From: JAOZMY01 sp964577975
GTDB taxonomy: Bacteria > Desulfobacterota > S145-22
Length of the DNA: 64,000 nucleotides
NCBI GenBank assembly: GCA_964577975.1
Contig: CAZOBB010000199.1
Span: forward strand, 20,953-84,952
Direction of reading: 5' to 3'
Below are positions 25,514 to 34,458 of this stretch, piece after piece (the first letter of the stretch is position 1; every line of letters starts with the position of its first letter). Under the pieces are notes generated by a model that was given only the letters and a program-made list of their open reading frames with translations, did not search any database and was not told where the DNA came from. The position numbers and the translations under genes were made by a program.

Positions 25514-26377
25514 ATGAGTATCAACTATCTTCTAGTGAATGCTATCTTGTTTGGGGCCTTGTACGCGAGCATTGCGTACGGTCTCTCTCTCATCTATGGG
25601 GTAATGAAAGTTGTCAACTTGGCCCATGGCGGAACCCTCATGCTTAGTGCCTATGTTGCTTACACCCTTTTCACTCAATTTCATATTGATCCCATTCTCT
25701 CATTGTTCGTCGCCCTTCCCGTCTTCTTTCTTTTGGGGATGCTGATCCAACGCTACCTTGTCGACAAAATCATGGACGCCCCCCAAATCGCTTCCTTACT
25801 CCTCCTCTTCGGGGTGTGGCTGCTTATGAAAAACGTAGCTTATCTCATTTGGTCGGGAGACGAGGTAGGGTACAACCTGAGCTACGCCCTGAAAACCGTC
25901 AAGATCCTGGTTCCCGTTTCCATACCACGCATAATCATCTTTGTTATCTCCATCATCACCACCGTTTTATTGCTCATGTTTTTGAAACGAACGTATCTCG
26001 GGAAAGCCATGCGTGCCTTGTCCCAGAATCGGGACGCGTGTAGCCTGGTAGGAATTCCCGTAAGACGCGTGGCTCAGATCACGTTCGGACTCGGCACCGC
26101 TTTGGCAGCTCTCGGGGGCATTCTCGCTTCCATGATCTATTCCTTCTCTCCCGAATTCGGAGGCAACTTTCTCTTGAAAAGCTTCTGTATCATCGTCCTT
26201 GGAGGGATGGAGAGCACCCTCGGCGTCATCGTGGGAGCCCTCATCCTCAGCCTCATCGAATCGTTCAGCATCCTCGTTATCCCCATTGACCTCCAAGAGA
26301 TGATAAGCTTTGTGTTACTGGTGCTGATTCTCGTCGTAAAACCCACGGGTATCTTCGGAAGAAGGGCAACGATTTGA
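25514..26377 (+). CDS. livH: ABC transporter permease LivH
   Basis: A 287-aa inner-membrane permease with about eight hydrophobic segments. Family hallmarks are YGLSLIYGVMKVVNLAHGG near the N-terminus, the cytoplasmic loop ALSQNRDACSLVGIPVRRVAQITFGLGTALAALGG and the C-terminal FGRRATI. It forms the translocation channel with LivM. Spacing to livM is 1 bp. Confidence 0.93.
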   Translation: MSINYLLVNAILFGALYASIAYGLSLIYGVMKVVNLAHGGTLMLSAYVAYTLFTQFHIDPILSLFVALPVFFLLGMLIQRYLVDKIMDAPQIASLLLLFGVWLLMKNVAYLIWSGDEVGYNLSYALKTVKILVPVSIPRIIIFVISIITTVLLLMFLKRTYLGKAMRALSQNRDACSLVGIPVRRVAQITFGLGTALAALGGILASMIYSFSPEFGGNFLLKSFCIIVLGGMESTLGVIVGALILSLIESFSILVIPIDLQEMISFVLLVLILVVKPTGIFGRRATI

Positions 26378-26378
26378 C

Positions 26379-27332
26379 ATGAAAAGCATATCGAAACTTC
26401 AAGGGCTTTATGCCGTTCTGGTTCTTCTTCTCTTTCTCCTCCCCCTTTTCGTCCATAATCAGTATGTGATCCATCTGGGCATCATGACGTTCCTCTTTAT
26501 CACCATCGCCATCGGATGGAACATTCTCGGAGGCTATACGGGTCAAATTTCTTTCGGCCACGCCAGTTTCTTCGGTATCGGTGCCTATACGACCGCCATT
26601 CTCTGGCTGCGCCTAGGAATGCCCCCCCTCTTGACAATCCCTTTAGGAGGGCTTTTAGCCGCCGCCTTTGGCGTATTATGGGGTTACCCCCTTCTCCGGT
26701 TACGCGGCTATTTTTTCGCCATCGCCACCATCGGTGTGGGAGAAGCCACACGGGTATTGGCCAGTTTTTGGGAGTCCTTGACGGGGGGATCTTCTGGTTT
26801 AACCCTTCCCGTTCCAAAAGTCTTCAGCAAGGTCCCCTTCTACTACGAAATGCTGATTATCGCTTTTTTGGTCTTCCTTCTTTCCGTTTGGGTCTACCGC
26901 TCCAAATTCGGCCTCGGGCTCTTTGCCATAAAGGACGACATCGATGCATCGGAAACACTAGGCATCAACACCCCTTTGTACAAGATTCTAGCTCTCGCTC
27001 TCAGCGGGTTTATCGTTGGCGTGGGAGGAAGTTTCTATGCTCAATACATCTTTTATGTGGAACCCGGTGATGTCTTCAGCTTCGAAAAGAGCGTGAATCT
27101 CATCCTCATCAATATCGTGGGAGGGGTAGGAACCATCTTTGGCCCCATCTTTGGCGCCCTCATTTTTCTTGTCTTGCAAGAGTTCGTTCTGGTCCTCTTT
27201 CCCAATCTGCATCTTCTCGTTTACGGGTTACTTTTGGTACTCATCATCATCTACCAACCAAACGGGCTGGCGGGATTGATCGCCTATCTCAAGCGGAAAA
27301 TGGCGAAAAAGAAACACAACCGTGGAACATAG
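26379..27332 (+). CDS. livM: ABC transporter permease LivM
   Basis: A 317-aa inner-membrane permease, second channel subunit. It shows NILGGYTGQISFGHASFFGIGAY and the loop AIKDDIDASETLGINTPLYKILALALSGFIVGVGGSFYAQY typical of LivM, with eight to nine hydrophobic segments and a basic C-terminal tail. It is separated from livG by 3 bp. Confidence 0.93.
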   Translation: MKSISKLQGLYAVLVLLLFLLPLFVHNQYVIHLGIMTFLFITIAIGWNILGGYTGQISFGHASFFGIGAYTTAILWLRLGMPPLLTIPLGGLLAAAFGVLWGYPLLRLRGYFFAIATIGVGEATRVLASFWESLTGGSSGLTLPVPKVFSKVPFYYEMLIIAFLVFLLSVWVYRSKFGLGLFAIKDDIDASETLGINTPLYKILALALSGFIVGVGGSFYAQYIFYVEPGDVFSFEKSVNLILINIVGGVGTIFGPIFGALIFLVLQEFVLVLFPNLHLLVYGLLLVLIIIYQPNGLAGLIAYLKRKMAKKKHNRGT

Positions 27333-27335
27333 ACG

Positions 27336-28055
27336 ATGGCCTTTCTAAACGTAACAAACTGCACAAAAAACTTTGGCGGACTGCTAGCGGTCAACGATGT
27401 GACATTCTCCGTCAAACAAGGAGAATTGTTAGGGTTGATCGGTCCCAATGGAGCGGGAAAAACCACCATGTTCAATATGATCAGCGGCGTCTACAAACCA
27501 ACGACGGGTCAGATCATCTATCGAGAGCGATACCCTATTCACGCCCTCAACACGCACCGGATCTGCCACATTGGGATCGCACGAACCTACCAGGTGGTAA
27601 AGCCTTTTCTGAACATGACCATTCTAAAAAATGTCCTGGTAGGCGCCTATTTCGGCAAAAGGGGCACCCTCAAAAAAGACGCCACCCGAATCGCCCAAGA
27701 GGTCCTGGAATTCACGGGCCTATGGGAACGTCGCGACGAAATCGCCGGAAGCCTGAACGTGCCCAGCCGAAAGCGGTTAGAAATCGCCCGAGCTCTGGCA
27801 ACCCAACCAGATCTGCTCCTGCTCGATGAAGTGATGGCAGGTCTCAACCCCGCCGAGACCCAAAAGACGATGGAGCTTGTCCGGCAGATCCAGGAACGAG
27901 GCATAACCATCATTATGATTGAACACGTCATGCAAGCCGTGATGGGACTTTCCGAAAGAATCATCGTATTAAACTACGGAGAAATCATCGCGGAAGGTAC
28001 CCCGCAAGAGGTGGCAAACAACCCTGAAGTTATTAAGGCCTATCTAGGTGACTAA
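27336..28055 (+). CDS. livG: ABC transporter ATPase LivG
   Basis: A 239-aa nucleotide-binding subunit. Walker A is GPNGAGKTT, Walker B is LLLLDEVMAGLNP, and the H-loop is in IIMIEHVMQAVM. The signature region reads LNVPSRKRLEIARAL instead of the usual S-x-G-Q-Q-R form, so the motif that contacts ATP across the dimer is degenerate; LivF keeps a normal one. Starts ATG 27336, 3 bp after livM. Confidence 0.93.
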   Translation: MAFLNVTNCTKNFGGLLAVNDVTFSVKQGELLGLIGPNGAGKTTMFNMISGVYKPTTGQIIYRERYPIHALNTHRICHIGIARTYQVVKPFLNMTILKNVLVGAYFGKRGTLKKDATRIAQEVLEFTGLWERRDEIAGSLNVPSRKRLEIARALATQPDLLLLDEVMAGLNPAETQKTMELVRQIQERGITIIMIEHVMQAVMGLSERIIVLNYGEIIAEGTPQEVANNPEVIKAYLGD

Positions 28056-28057
28056 TC

Positions 28058-28765
28058 ATGCTGCTCAAAATTAAAGATCTCAGCGTTTTTTACGGGGATA
28101 TGCAGGCCCTGTGGAACGTAAGCTTTGAGGTTGAAAAAGGAGAGCTTGTAACCCTCGTGGGGGCCAACGGCGCAGGTAAAACCACTACGATCAACGCCAT
28201 TTCCGGGCTTCTTCCCAACAAAAAGGGAGAAATATATTTCAAAGATCACCCAATCCATGAGATGGAGCCCCACGAAATCACAGCTCTAGGGATAATTCAG
28301 GTGCCGGAAGGACGAAAGCTTTGGCCCAATCTCACCGTGTTGGAAAATTTGGAACTGGGGGCCTACCTGAAGGTAAACCGGAAAGAAAAGAATAAAAATC
28401 TCGATCGGGTCTACGATCTCTTCCCGCGCCTCAAAGAACGGGAAGATCAACTGGCAGGCACCTTATCGGGCGGGGAACAACAAATGGTAGCCATCGGCCG
28501 CGCCATGATGTCCCAGCCTGAAATTCTAATGTTGGACGAACCCTCCTTGGGACTCGCCCCCATCTTGGTGAAAGACCTCTTCAAAATCATCCGGAGAATT
28601 AACGAACAAGGCGTAACGGTTCTCCTCGTGGAGCAAAATCTCCGTTATGCCCTCGAAAATTCGACGCGCGGTTACGTCTTGGAAACGGGAAGGGTCACCC
28701 TGTCGGGGTCTAGCTCAGAATTACTCGAAAATCCTCACGTCAAGAAGGCCTATTTGGGAATGTAG
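28058..28765 (+). CDS. livF: ABC transporter ATPase LivF
   Basis: A 235-aa nucleotide-binding subunit with Walker A GANGAGKTT, the intact signature LSGGEQQMVAIGRAMM, Walker B ILMLDEPSLGLAP and the H-loop LLVEQNLRYAL. It completes the five-gene importer. The following 76 bp up to the adenine deaminase gene hold no convincing terminator. Confidence 0.94.
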   Translation: MLLKIKDLSVFYGDMQALWNVSFEVEKGELVTLVGANGAGKTTTINAISGLLPNKKGEIYFKDHPIHEMEPHEITALGIIQVPEGRKLWPNLTVLENLELGAYLKVNRKEKNKNLDRVYDLFPRLKEREDQLAGTLSGGEQQMVAIGRAMMSQPEILMLDEPSLGLAPILVKDLFKIIRRINEQGVTVLLVEQNLRYALENSTRGYVLETGRVTLSGSSSELLENPHVKKAYLGM

Positions 28766-28841
28766 GCTGTCATCCCCGTCTTGTATTCACGACCCCGAGA
28801 TTGTATGCTTATAGTAACGAATCGCAAAGGAAAGAGAAGGC

Positions 28842-30605
28842 ATGAGGGACACGATTTCGCAACGTAGTCTATCAGGGATCATTCAAGTTTCGCTCTTCCA
28901 AACACCACCCGATAAGATACTGAAAGCAAAGGGAATAGCCAATGTTTTCACGGGAGAAATCCAAGAAAACGTCTATGTAGGTATTCACAAAAATAGGATC
29001 GCCTACATCACGGGATGGGATCACTCCCTTTGTGTTGGAGACCAGACTGAGATAGTCGATCTGACGGATACCTTTTTATGTCCAGGCCTCATCGACGGCC
29101 ACACTCATATCGATGCCGGTATGACCCTAAAAGAATTTCTTTCGTATGCCATTCCTGGAGGGGCAACAACCGTCGTAACGGAAACGACGGCTATCGCATC
29201 GGTTCTGGGAAAGAGAGGGGTATTCTCCTTTCTGCGGCAGGCATCGCGTCAACCCATCCCCATCTTTATCACGGCTCCCGCCGAAATCCCTCCCTATCCC
29301 GATTTCGAAACGTGTCATCCGTTCGACGACAAGGACTTTTTCGAGATCATCGCTCACAAACGAACGTTAGGGATCGGAGAAATCTACTGGAAGGCTTTGA
29401 TCGAACGGGATTCATCCCTTCTCAAAAGGGTCGCGACGACTCTAAATCTCGGCAAGATGGTGGAAGGCCATGCCGCCGGAGCGAGAAAGGAAAAACTCGA
29501 AGCCTATGTCGCAACCGGCGTATCAAGTTGCCACGAATCCATTTCACCCGAAGAGGTCTTGGAAAAGCGTCGCCTGGGTATGGACGTCATGGTACGCTGT
29601 GGGTATATCCGCGACGACTTGAAAGCCATTGCCCCATTCCTAAAAGACAAGGTAACCGATGGTATCCTTCTCGTCAGCGATGGATATTCCCCTAAGATGT
29701 TGATTCAGGAAGGGTATCTCAATCACATCGCCCGTCTTGCCGTGGAAAGGGGGATAAATCCCGTCGAGACCGTTCGGATGCTCTCCCTCAATGTGGCTCG
29801 CCATTTCCAACTCGAAAGAAGGGGAGCAATCGCCCCAGGGTGGTTTGCCGATATTGTCGCCGTCAAGGATCTGAACGATTTCGAGGTGCGGTGTGTCATC
29901 TCCGAGGGAACCGTCATTTGGAAAGACGGGACGTTCCTCAAACAGCCGGTGCCCGACACCTACCCAAACTATTATCGAAAAACCATCACCCTTCCCGAGG
30001 CACACGAAATCGATTTCTATCTCTGGGGAGCCAACAATCCCACCGACGTTCACGTCGTCGAGATCAAAACAGAAACAGTAACCGGCCTTACCACCGCGCG
30101 TCTGCCTCTCTCCGACGAGGGAAACATCCTCGCGGATCCCGCACACGATATCCTGAAATTCAGCGTCCTTTACCGTCACGCCGAGTCGTCTCCGGAGGTC
30201 ATAGGGTTTCTTAAGGGATTTGGACTAAAAGAAGGAGCCATCGCTTGCAGCCTCACGTGGGATTGTAACAACATCATCGTCATCGGTCCCAATGAGTGTG
30301 ACATGGCCGCCGCCGTCAACCGTCTCCGAGACATCGGAGGAGGAGCCGTCTTCACCTTAGGAGAAGAAGTGGTGGTTGAAGTTCCACTTCCCCTAGCGGG
30401 CATTATAAGCGAAAAACCTCTAACGGAACTTGCTTGCGAGATCAACGAGCTTGAACTTACCCTCAAAGAAACGGGATGCCCCTTGGAAAGGCCCTTTTTG
30501 GTGCTTCAAACCCTCCCCTTTACGGGACTCCCCTTCTACCGTCTCACGGATAAGGGGTTGGTGGACATCCGCGCCAAGAAATTGATCCCCGTCATCATTC
30601 CATGA
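28842..30605 (+). CDS. ade: Adenine deaminase
   Basis: A 587-aa amidohydrolase-superfamily enzyme converting adenine to hypoxanthine and ammonia. The metal motif H-x-H is His87/His89 in CPGLIDGHTHID. Family features follow: GATTVVTETTAIASVLG, GHAAGARKEKLEAYVATG with SCHE, LLVSDGYSP and the GAIAPGWFADIVAVKDL barrel closing. The C-terminal domain typical of adenine deaminase (DIGGGAVFTLGEEVVVEVPLPLAGI) is present. It lies 76 bp after livF and overlaps the Nudix gene by ATGA. Adenine deaminase is the best call over a generic amidohydrolase. Confidence 0.88.
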   Translation: MRDTISQRSLSGIIQVSLFQTPPDKILKAKGIANVFTGEIQENVYVGIHKNRIAYITGWDHSLCVGDQTEIVDLTDTFLCPGLIDGHTHIDAGMTLKEFLSYAIPGGATTVVTETTAIASVLGKRGVFSFLRQASRQPIPIFITAPAEIPPYPDFETCHPFDDKDFFEIIAHKRTLGIGEIYWKALIERDSSLLKRVATTLNLGKMVEGHAAGARKEKLEAYVATGVSSCHESISPEEVLEKRRLGMDVMVRCGYIRDDLKAIAPFLKDKVTDGILLVSDGYSPKMLIQEGYLNHIARLAVERGINPVETVRMLSLNVARHFQLERRGAIAPGWFADIVAVKDLNDFEVRCVISEGTVIWKDGTFLKQPVPDTYPNYYRKTITLPEAHEIDFYLWGANNPTDVHVVEIKTETVTGLTTARLPLSDEGNILADPAHDILKFSVLYRHAESSPEVIGFLKGFGLKEGAIACSLTWDCNNIIVIGPNECDMAAAVNRLRDIGGGAVFTLGEEVVVEVPLPLAGIISEKPLTELACEINELELTLKETGCPLERPFLVLQTLPFTGLPFYRLTDKGLVDIRAKKLIPVIIP

Positions 30606-31117
30606 AGGAACAAGACGAAATCTACGCGGTCGTCGACGCTGAAGACAGGGTCATCGGAAAGGCCACGCGGGAGAAAATCCACCGAGAAGGGCTCTTTCAT
30701 CGCAGTGTCCATATCTTCGTCTTCAACAAGGACGGCCAACTCTACATCCAGAAACGCTCCATGAACAAAGATATGTATCCTGGGCTTTGGGATTCCTCAG
30801 CAGCAGGCCACGTTGATTTCGGAGAGACCTACGAAACGGCAGCGGCAAGAGAATTGGAAGAAGAGTTGGGTTTGAGATCCAGAGTCATCCCCTGGTTTAA
30901 AATCCGCGCTTGCCAAGAAACAGGGTGGGAACACGTAACCTTTTTCACCGCTCACGCCTCAGGGAAAATTCGGGCAAATCCCTCAGAAATTATGGAAGGA
31001 AAATTCATCGACATCCCCAAGCTCTCCCTATGGGTCACCCATACGCCTTCCATCTTTGCACCCGGTTTCCTCCTTGTCTACAAATTGGCACTGGGGCGAG
31101 GGATTCTCTATCGTTAA
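30602..31117 (+). CDS. Nudix hydrolase, isopentenyl-diphosphate-isomerase-like subgroup
   Basis: A 171-aa hydrolase. The Nudix box G-x5-E-x7-REUxEExGU is complete at residues 69-91 (GHVDFGETYETAAARELEEELG). The N-terminal VDAEDRVIGKATREKIHREGLFHRSVHIFV and YIQKRSMNKDMYPGLWD match the YfcD/IDI-like branch. The substrate is unknown and the protein is too generic to assign true IPP isomerase. The start overlaps the adenine deaminase stop, which suggests coupling. Confidence 0.88.
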   Translation: MKEQDEIYAVVDAEDRVIGKATREKIHREGLFHRSVHIFVFNKDGQLYIQKRSMNKDMYPGLWDSSAAGHVDFGETYETAAARELEEELGLRSRVIPWFKIRACQETGWEHVTFFTAHASGKIRANPSEIMEGKFIDIPKLSLWVTHTPSIFAPGFLLVYKLALGRGILYR

Positions 31118-31123
31118 AGAGAC

Positions 31124-31807
31124 ATGACCGCTATTGAAATCATCCCTGGCATTTTTCAAGTAGGAGGACCAGGACTCACCGACACCAACGACTGTCTGTC
31201 TTACCTCATCCAGGGTTCCCCAACAGTCCTCATAGACACGGGGGCCGGCCCTTCCGCTTCGACCATTGCTTCTAACATCACAGAGACGGGATGCAGTCTC
31301 AATGATATAGAAATCCTTTTTCTAACCCATTGCCATATTGATCACATCGGAGGGGCTTTTTATTTCAAAAGGCATTGCCCCAATCTCACAATTATCGCGC
31401 ACGCCCGTGATGCCGAAGCCATCCAAACGGGAGATCCTATCCAAACGGCTGCCACGTGGTACGGCCTTCGGTTGGCCCCTTTGCCACTCGATGTAACCTT
31501 CCACGAAGATAAAAAAGAAATCCAAGCCACGCCCTCTCCCGTAACGTTTCTCCACACTCCCGGACACACACCGGGTTCCTGTGTCGTGCTGACCGAGCGC
31601 CAGGGAGTAAAGGTCCTTTTTGGCCAAGATATTCACGGCCCTTTCATGGCCGAATTTGGATCCGATCTCTCCCTTTGGAAAAACTCGATGGAACGACTTC
31701 TCCGCCTCGAAGCGGACATTCTATGCGAAGGTCATTATGGAATCATCAAAGGTAAAGAGGAGGTGCGTTCCTTTATCCAGCATCATCTCAATCTTGAAGG
31801 TTTTTAG
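31124..31807 (+). CDS. Metallo-beta-lactamase-fold hydrolase
   Basis: A 227-aa glyoxalase II-like metal hydrolase. The zinc motif H-x-H-x-D-H is at His69, His71, Asp73, His74 (LTHCHIDHIGG). Further ligands are in HTPGHTPGSC, DIHG and EGHYG. Such proteins hydrolyse thioesters, lactones or phosphodiesters, and the substrate is not evident. It lies 6 bp after the Nudix gene and closes that group. Confidence 0.87.
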   Translation: MTAIEIIPGIFQVGGPGLTDTNDCLSYLIQGSPTVLIDTGAGPSASTIASNITETGCSLNDIEILFLTHCHIDHIGGAFYFKRHCPNLTIIAHARDAEAIQTGDPIQTAATWYGLRLAPLPLDVTFHEDKKEIQATPSPVTFLHTPGHTPGSCVVLTERQGVKVLFGQDIHGPFMAEFGSDLSLWKNSMERLLRLEADILCEGHYGIIKGKEEVRSFIQHHLNLEGF

Positions 31808-31872
31808 GCAAAGACTCTCTCGATCAATAACCCTTTAAGGAAAATAAAATCCTTTCCATCAAGCTTGTTACC

Positions 31873-31902
31873 TTGACAGCACAAACGCGGGTATGGTACG
31901 CA
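31873..31902 (+). promoter_or_regulatory. Weak promoter candidate before resB
   Basis: A perfect -35 TTGACA (31873-31878) with only a poor -10 TACGCA at 18 bp spacing. The 134-bp gap between the hydrolase and resB holds nothing else recognisable. Confidence 0.25.
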
Positions 31903-31941
31903 TAGTCCAACTACTCGAAAGTGCAAAGGATTTAAGGAGCT

Positions 31942-33309
31942 TTGAGCAAACGGAAGAAAAACGGAATTGTAAGATTTTTTTGTTCCCTAAAACTGACCAT
32001 TACTTTGTTGATTCTTCTCGCCGTAGTCTCCATCTTTGGGACGGTCATTCCCCAACGTCTGTCCGACTCCCAATACCTGCAACATTATCCGCAAGGGCTC
32101 TTCTACTTCTTCAAGTTCATCGGCGTGTTCGACCTGTATCACGCCTGGTGGTTTCAACTTCTCCTCGTCCTCCTGATCGTCAATCTCATCTTCTGCTCGC
32201 TCGAACGTTTCCCCAAGGCGTGGGCTTTCTTCTCCACTCCCAAAAAGTGGCTCGAACCAGAAGAAATAGCCAAATTTCCCCTAAAAGAGCGCTTTGTGAT
32301 TTCCGAGAAGTCTCGCAATCCAGTGCAAATCGCCGAGATCGTAACTTCCCAACTCAAACACGTAACCAAGGAAGAAAGAGACGGAAGGGTGGTTCTCTTT
32401 CACGAGCGGGGGAAAATCTCAAGACTGGGTGTATACATCACCCACCTCAGTGTCATCATCATCATTTTAGGGGCGCTCATTGGGTCTTTGTTTGGATTCG
32501 AGGCCTTTGTAAGCTTACTGGAGGGGACCTCCACCAACCGGGTCTTCCTGCGCGATGGCAAGAATACTCCCATGATGCTGGATTTCACGATACGGTGCGA
32601 CGATTTCGACATAGCCCTCTATCCCAACGGCATGGTCAAAGAGTATACGAGTACATTAAGTATCCTGAAAAACGGGAAAGTCGTCATTGATCACCAAAAG
32701 GTTGAGGTTAACCATCCCTTGATGTTTGAGGGAATCCGATTCTACCAGGCCTCTTATGAGAAACAACGCTCCCCTCTGATGACGATCGCCGTCACCTCGA
32801 GGGGAAAAACCATACACAAGACCTTCAAGGTCATGGGAGGGGTAGAGGTCCCCTTGGGAGACGGGTTCCGTTTCTCCGTTCTTCAATACCATCCAGATCT
32901 TCAGGGATTTGGGCCCGCCGTTCAAATTCAGGAGCAATCCCCGCAGAAAAAATCTGTAAAAACCTTTTGGATCTTCCTAAATTACCCAGATTTTGATAAA
33001 AAGCGAAATGGAAAACACATCTATGTTCTTAAGAACATAGAAGAACTATACTCAACGGGGCTTCAAGTAACGAAAGATCCGGGAGTGTGGATCGTGTGGC
33101 TGGGATGTTTGATGATGATTGGAGGATTAATTATAACCTTCTTTATCTCCCATCGCCGAGTGTGGATTATTATAGAACCCACGAATAAAAAAATTGCCAT
33201 CTCTATCGTCGGATCGACCAACCGTAATCTCATTGGCTTCGAAGGAGAATTTCAAAAAACGGTAAATACCCTTCGCGCCAACATCGAACAAAAATCATCA
33301 ACTTCCTGA
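31942..33309 (+). CDS. resB: ResB-like cytochrome c biogenesis protein
   Basis: A 455-aa membrane protein of the system II (Ccs) cytochrome c maturation pathway, which delivers heme to apocytochromes. The N-terminal RFFCSLKLTITLLILLAVVSIFGTVIPQ is diagnostic. A second helix pair (WWFQLLLVLLIVNLIFCSLERFPKAW) and a third helix precede a large periplasmic domain, and the last helix is at about 383-405. The start is TTG 31942 with AAGGAG very close upstream; an in-frame stop just before it excludes an earlier start. Its partner ResC/CcsA is not in the window. Confidence 0.9.
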   Translation: MSKRKKNGIVRFFCSLKLTITLLILLAVVSIFGTVIPQRLSDSQYLQHYPQGLFYFFKFIGVFDLYHAWWFQLLLVLLIVNLIFCSLERFPKAWAFFSTPKKWLEPEEIAKFPLKERFVISEKSRNPVQIAEIVTSQLKHVTKEERDGRVVLFHERGKISRLGVYITHLSVIIIILGALIGSLFGFEAFVSLLEGTSTNRVFLRDGKNTPMMLDFTIRCDDFDIALYPNGMVKEYTSTLSILKNGKVVIDHQKVEVNHPLMFEGIRFYQASYEKQRSPLMTIAVTSRGKTIHKTFKVMGGVEVPLGDGFRFSVLQYHPDLQGFGPAVQIQEQSPQKKSVKTFWIFLNYPDFDKKRNGKHIYVLKNIEELYSTGLQVTKDPGVWIVWLGCLMMIGGLIITFFISHRRVWIIIEPTNKKIAISIVGSTNRNLIGFEGEFQKTVNTLRANIEQKSSTS

Positions 33310-33321
33310 TCCTCTCATACC

Positions 33322-34161
33322 ATGAAGGATAAAACGAAAAAGCCCGTACGAGCCCTTGTTCTTACAGGAAACGGAACGAACTGTGAAAGGGAGATGGCCC
33401 ACGCCTGTAAACTCGGGGGGGTGGATCACGTCGAAATCGTTCATATCGCCTGGCTCCTTGACGGAGACGTTTCATTGAGGGATTTCGACTTTTTGAACTT
33501 ACCAGGAGGATTTCTTGATGGGGATGATATGGGCGCTGCCCGTGCCTCCGCCAACCGCTTCAAATACAGAAAAATAAAAGGGACCACAACGACACTCCTC
33601 GAAGAAATTCAGCGATTTGTCGAGGATGGGAAACTGGTTTTCGGCGTATGCAACGGGTTCCAACTCTTGGTCAAATTGGGGCTGCTGCCAGGCATCCAGA
33701 GAAACGCCCCCCCCTCCCAAATGGTAACGCTCACCCATAACGATTCCGGAAAATTCGAAGACAGGTGGGTAACCCTGTCGGTCAACGCCGAGTCTCCCTG
33801 TGTTTTTACAAAAGGAATTACACACATCTATCTTCCCGTTCGCCATGGCGAAGGAAAATTTTACCCCAAATCCGAAGATGTATTGGACATTATCAAAGAA
33901 AAACGACTTAACACCCTAATGTATTGTTCACCCGAAACGGGTGAACCCACAAATCAATACCCTTACAACCCCAACGGCTCCATTGGAGCAATCGCCGGTC
34001 TGTGTGACGCAACGGGACGTGTCTTCGGGATGATGCCCCATCCGGAAGCATTTCTCCACCGAACAAACCACCCACGTTGGACACGAGAGAATCTTCCAGA
34101 GGAAGGGGAAGGAATCATCTTTTTCAAAAACGCGGTTGAATACCTGAAAGAGAGGAACTAA
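33322..34161 (+). CDS. purQ: Phosphoribosylformylglycinamidine synthase, glutaminase subunit PurQ
   Basis: A 279-aa class I glutamine amidotransferase supplying ammonia to PurL in purine synthesis. The opening RALVLTGNGTNCEREMAHACKLGG, LPGGFLDGDDMGAARASANRFK, the nucleophile Cys110 in VFGVCNGFQLL and the His-Glu pair in MMPHPEAFLHR are all present. It is somewhat longer than small PurQ proteins. PurL and PurS are not adjacent. It starts 12 bp after resB. Confidence 0.93.
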   Translation: MKDKTKKPVRALVLTGNGTNCEREMAHACKLGGVDHVEIVHIAWLLDGDVSLRDFDFLNLPGGFLDGDDMGAARASANRFKYRKIKGTTTTLLEEIQRFVEDGKLVFGVCNGFQLLVKLGLLPGIQRNAPPSQMVTLTHNDSGKFEDRWVTLSVNAESPCVFTKGITHIYLPVRHGEGKFYPKSEDVLDIIKEKRLNTLMYCSPETGEPTNQYPYNPNGSIGAIAGLCDATGRVFGMMPHPEAFLHRTNHPRWTRENLPEEGEGIIFFKNAVEYLKERN

Positions 34162-34174
34162 CAAGGGGGGAACT

Positions 34175-34456
34175 ATGAACAAAGCAGAACTGGTCCAAGA
34201 ATTGGTCAAACAAAGTCATATCACGCAAAAGGTTGCCAAGATCGTCGTCGATACCATTTTTGAAGAGATGAAACAGGCGCTTGTCAAAGGAGAACGGATC
34301 GAAATCCGTGGTTTCGGAAGCTTCTCCATTCGCCAATACGATGGCTACGAAGGGCGTAATCCGAAAACAGGTGAAACGGTCCGCGTAGCTCCAAAACGGC
34401 TTCCTTTCTTCAAGGTTGGGAAAGAACTTCGAGAAAGAATCAATCGGGCCCGTTAA
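34175..34456 (+). CDS. HU/IHF-family DNA-binding protein
   Basis: A 93-aa histone-like protein that bends DNA. It has MNKAELVQELVKQSHITQKVAKIVVD, IEIRGFGSFSIR and the DNA-binding arm region GRNPKTGETVRVAPKRLPFFKVGKELRERIN. The PFFKVGKEL ending and GRNPKTGE arm are compatible with either HU or an IHF subunit. A GGGGGG ribosome site precedes ATG 34175. It converges on the HDAC-family gene with only 2 bp between stop codons. IHF-type bending could assist the sigma-54 promoter nearby, but that is inference. Confidence 0.93.
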   Translation: MNKAELVQELVKQSHITQKVAKIVVDTIFEEMKQALVKGERIEIRGFGSFSIRQYDGYEGRNPKTGETVRVAPKRLPFFKVGKELRERINRAR

Positions 34457-34458
34457 GT

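Noticed and set aside
30602..31117. Calling the Nudix protein isopentenyl-diphosphate isomerase
   Set aside because: It shares the broad fold and N-terminus of that branch, but the Nudix box is complete and the isomerase-specific residues cannot be verified by eye.
31893..32690. A 265-codon plus-strand frame overlapping resB
   Set aside because: It covers the N-terminal half of ResB in another frame. The Arg/Ser/Pro-rich translation has no domain, and ResB is clear.
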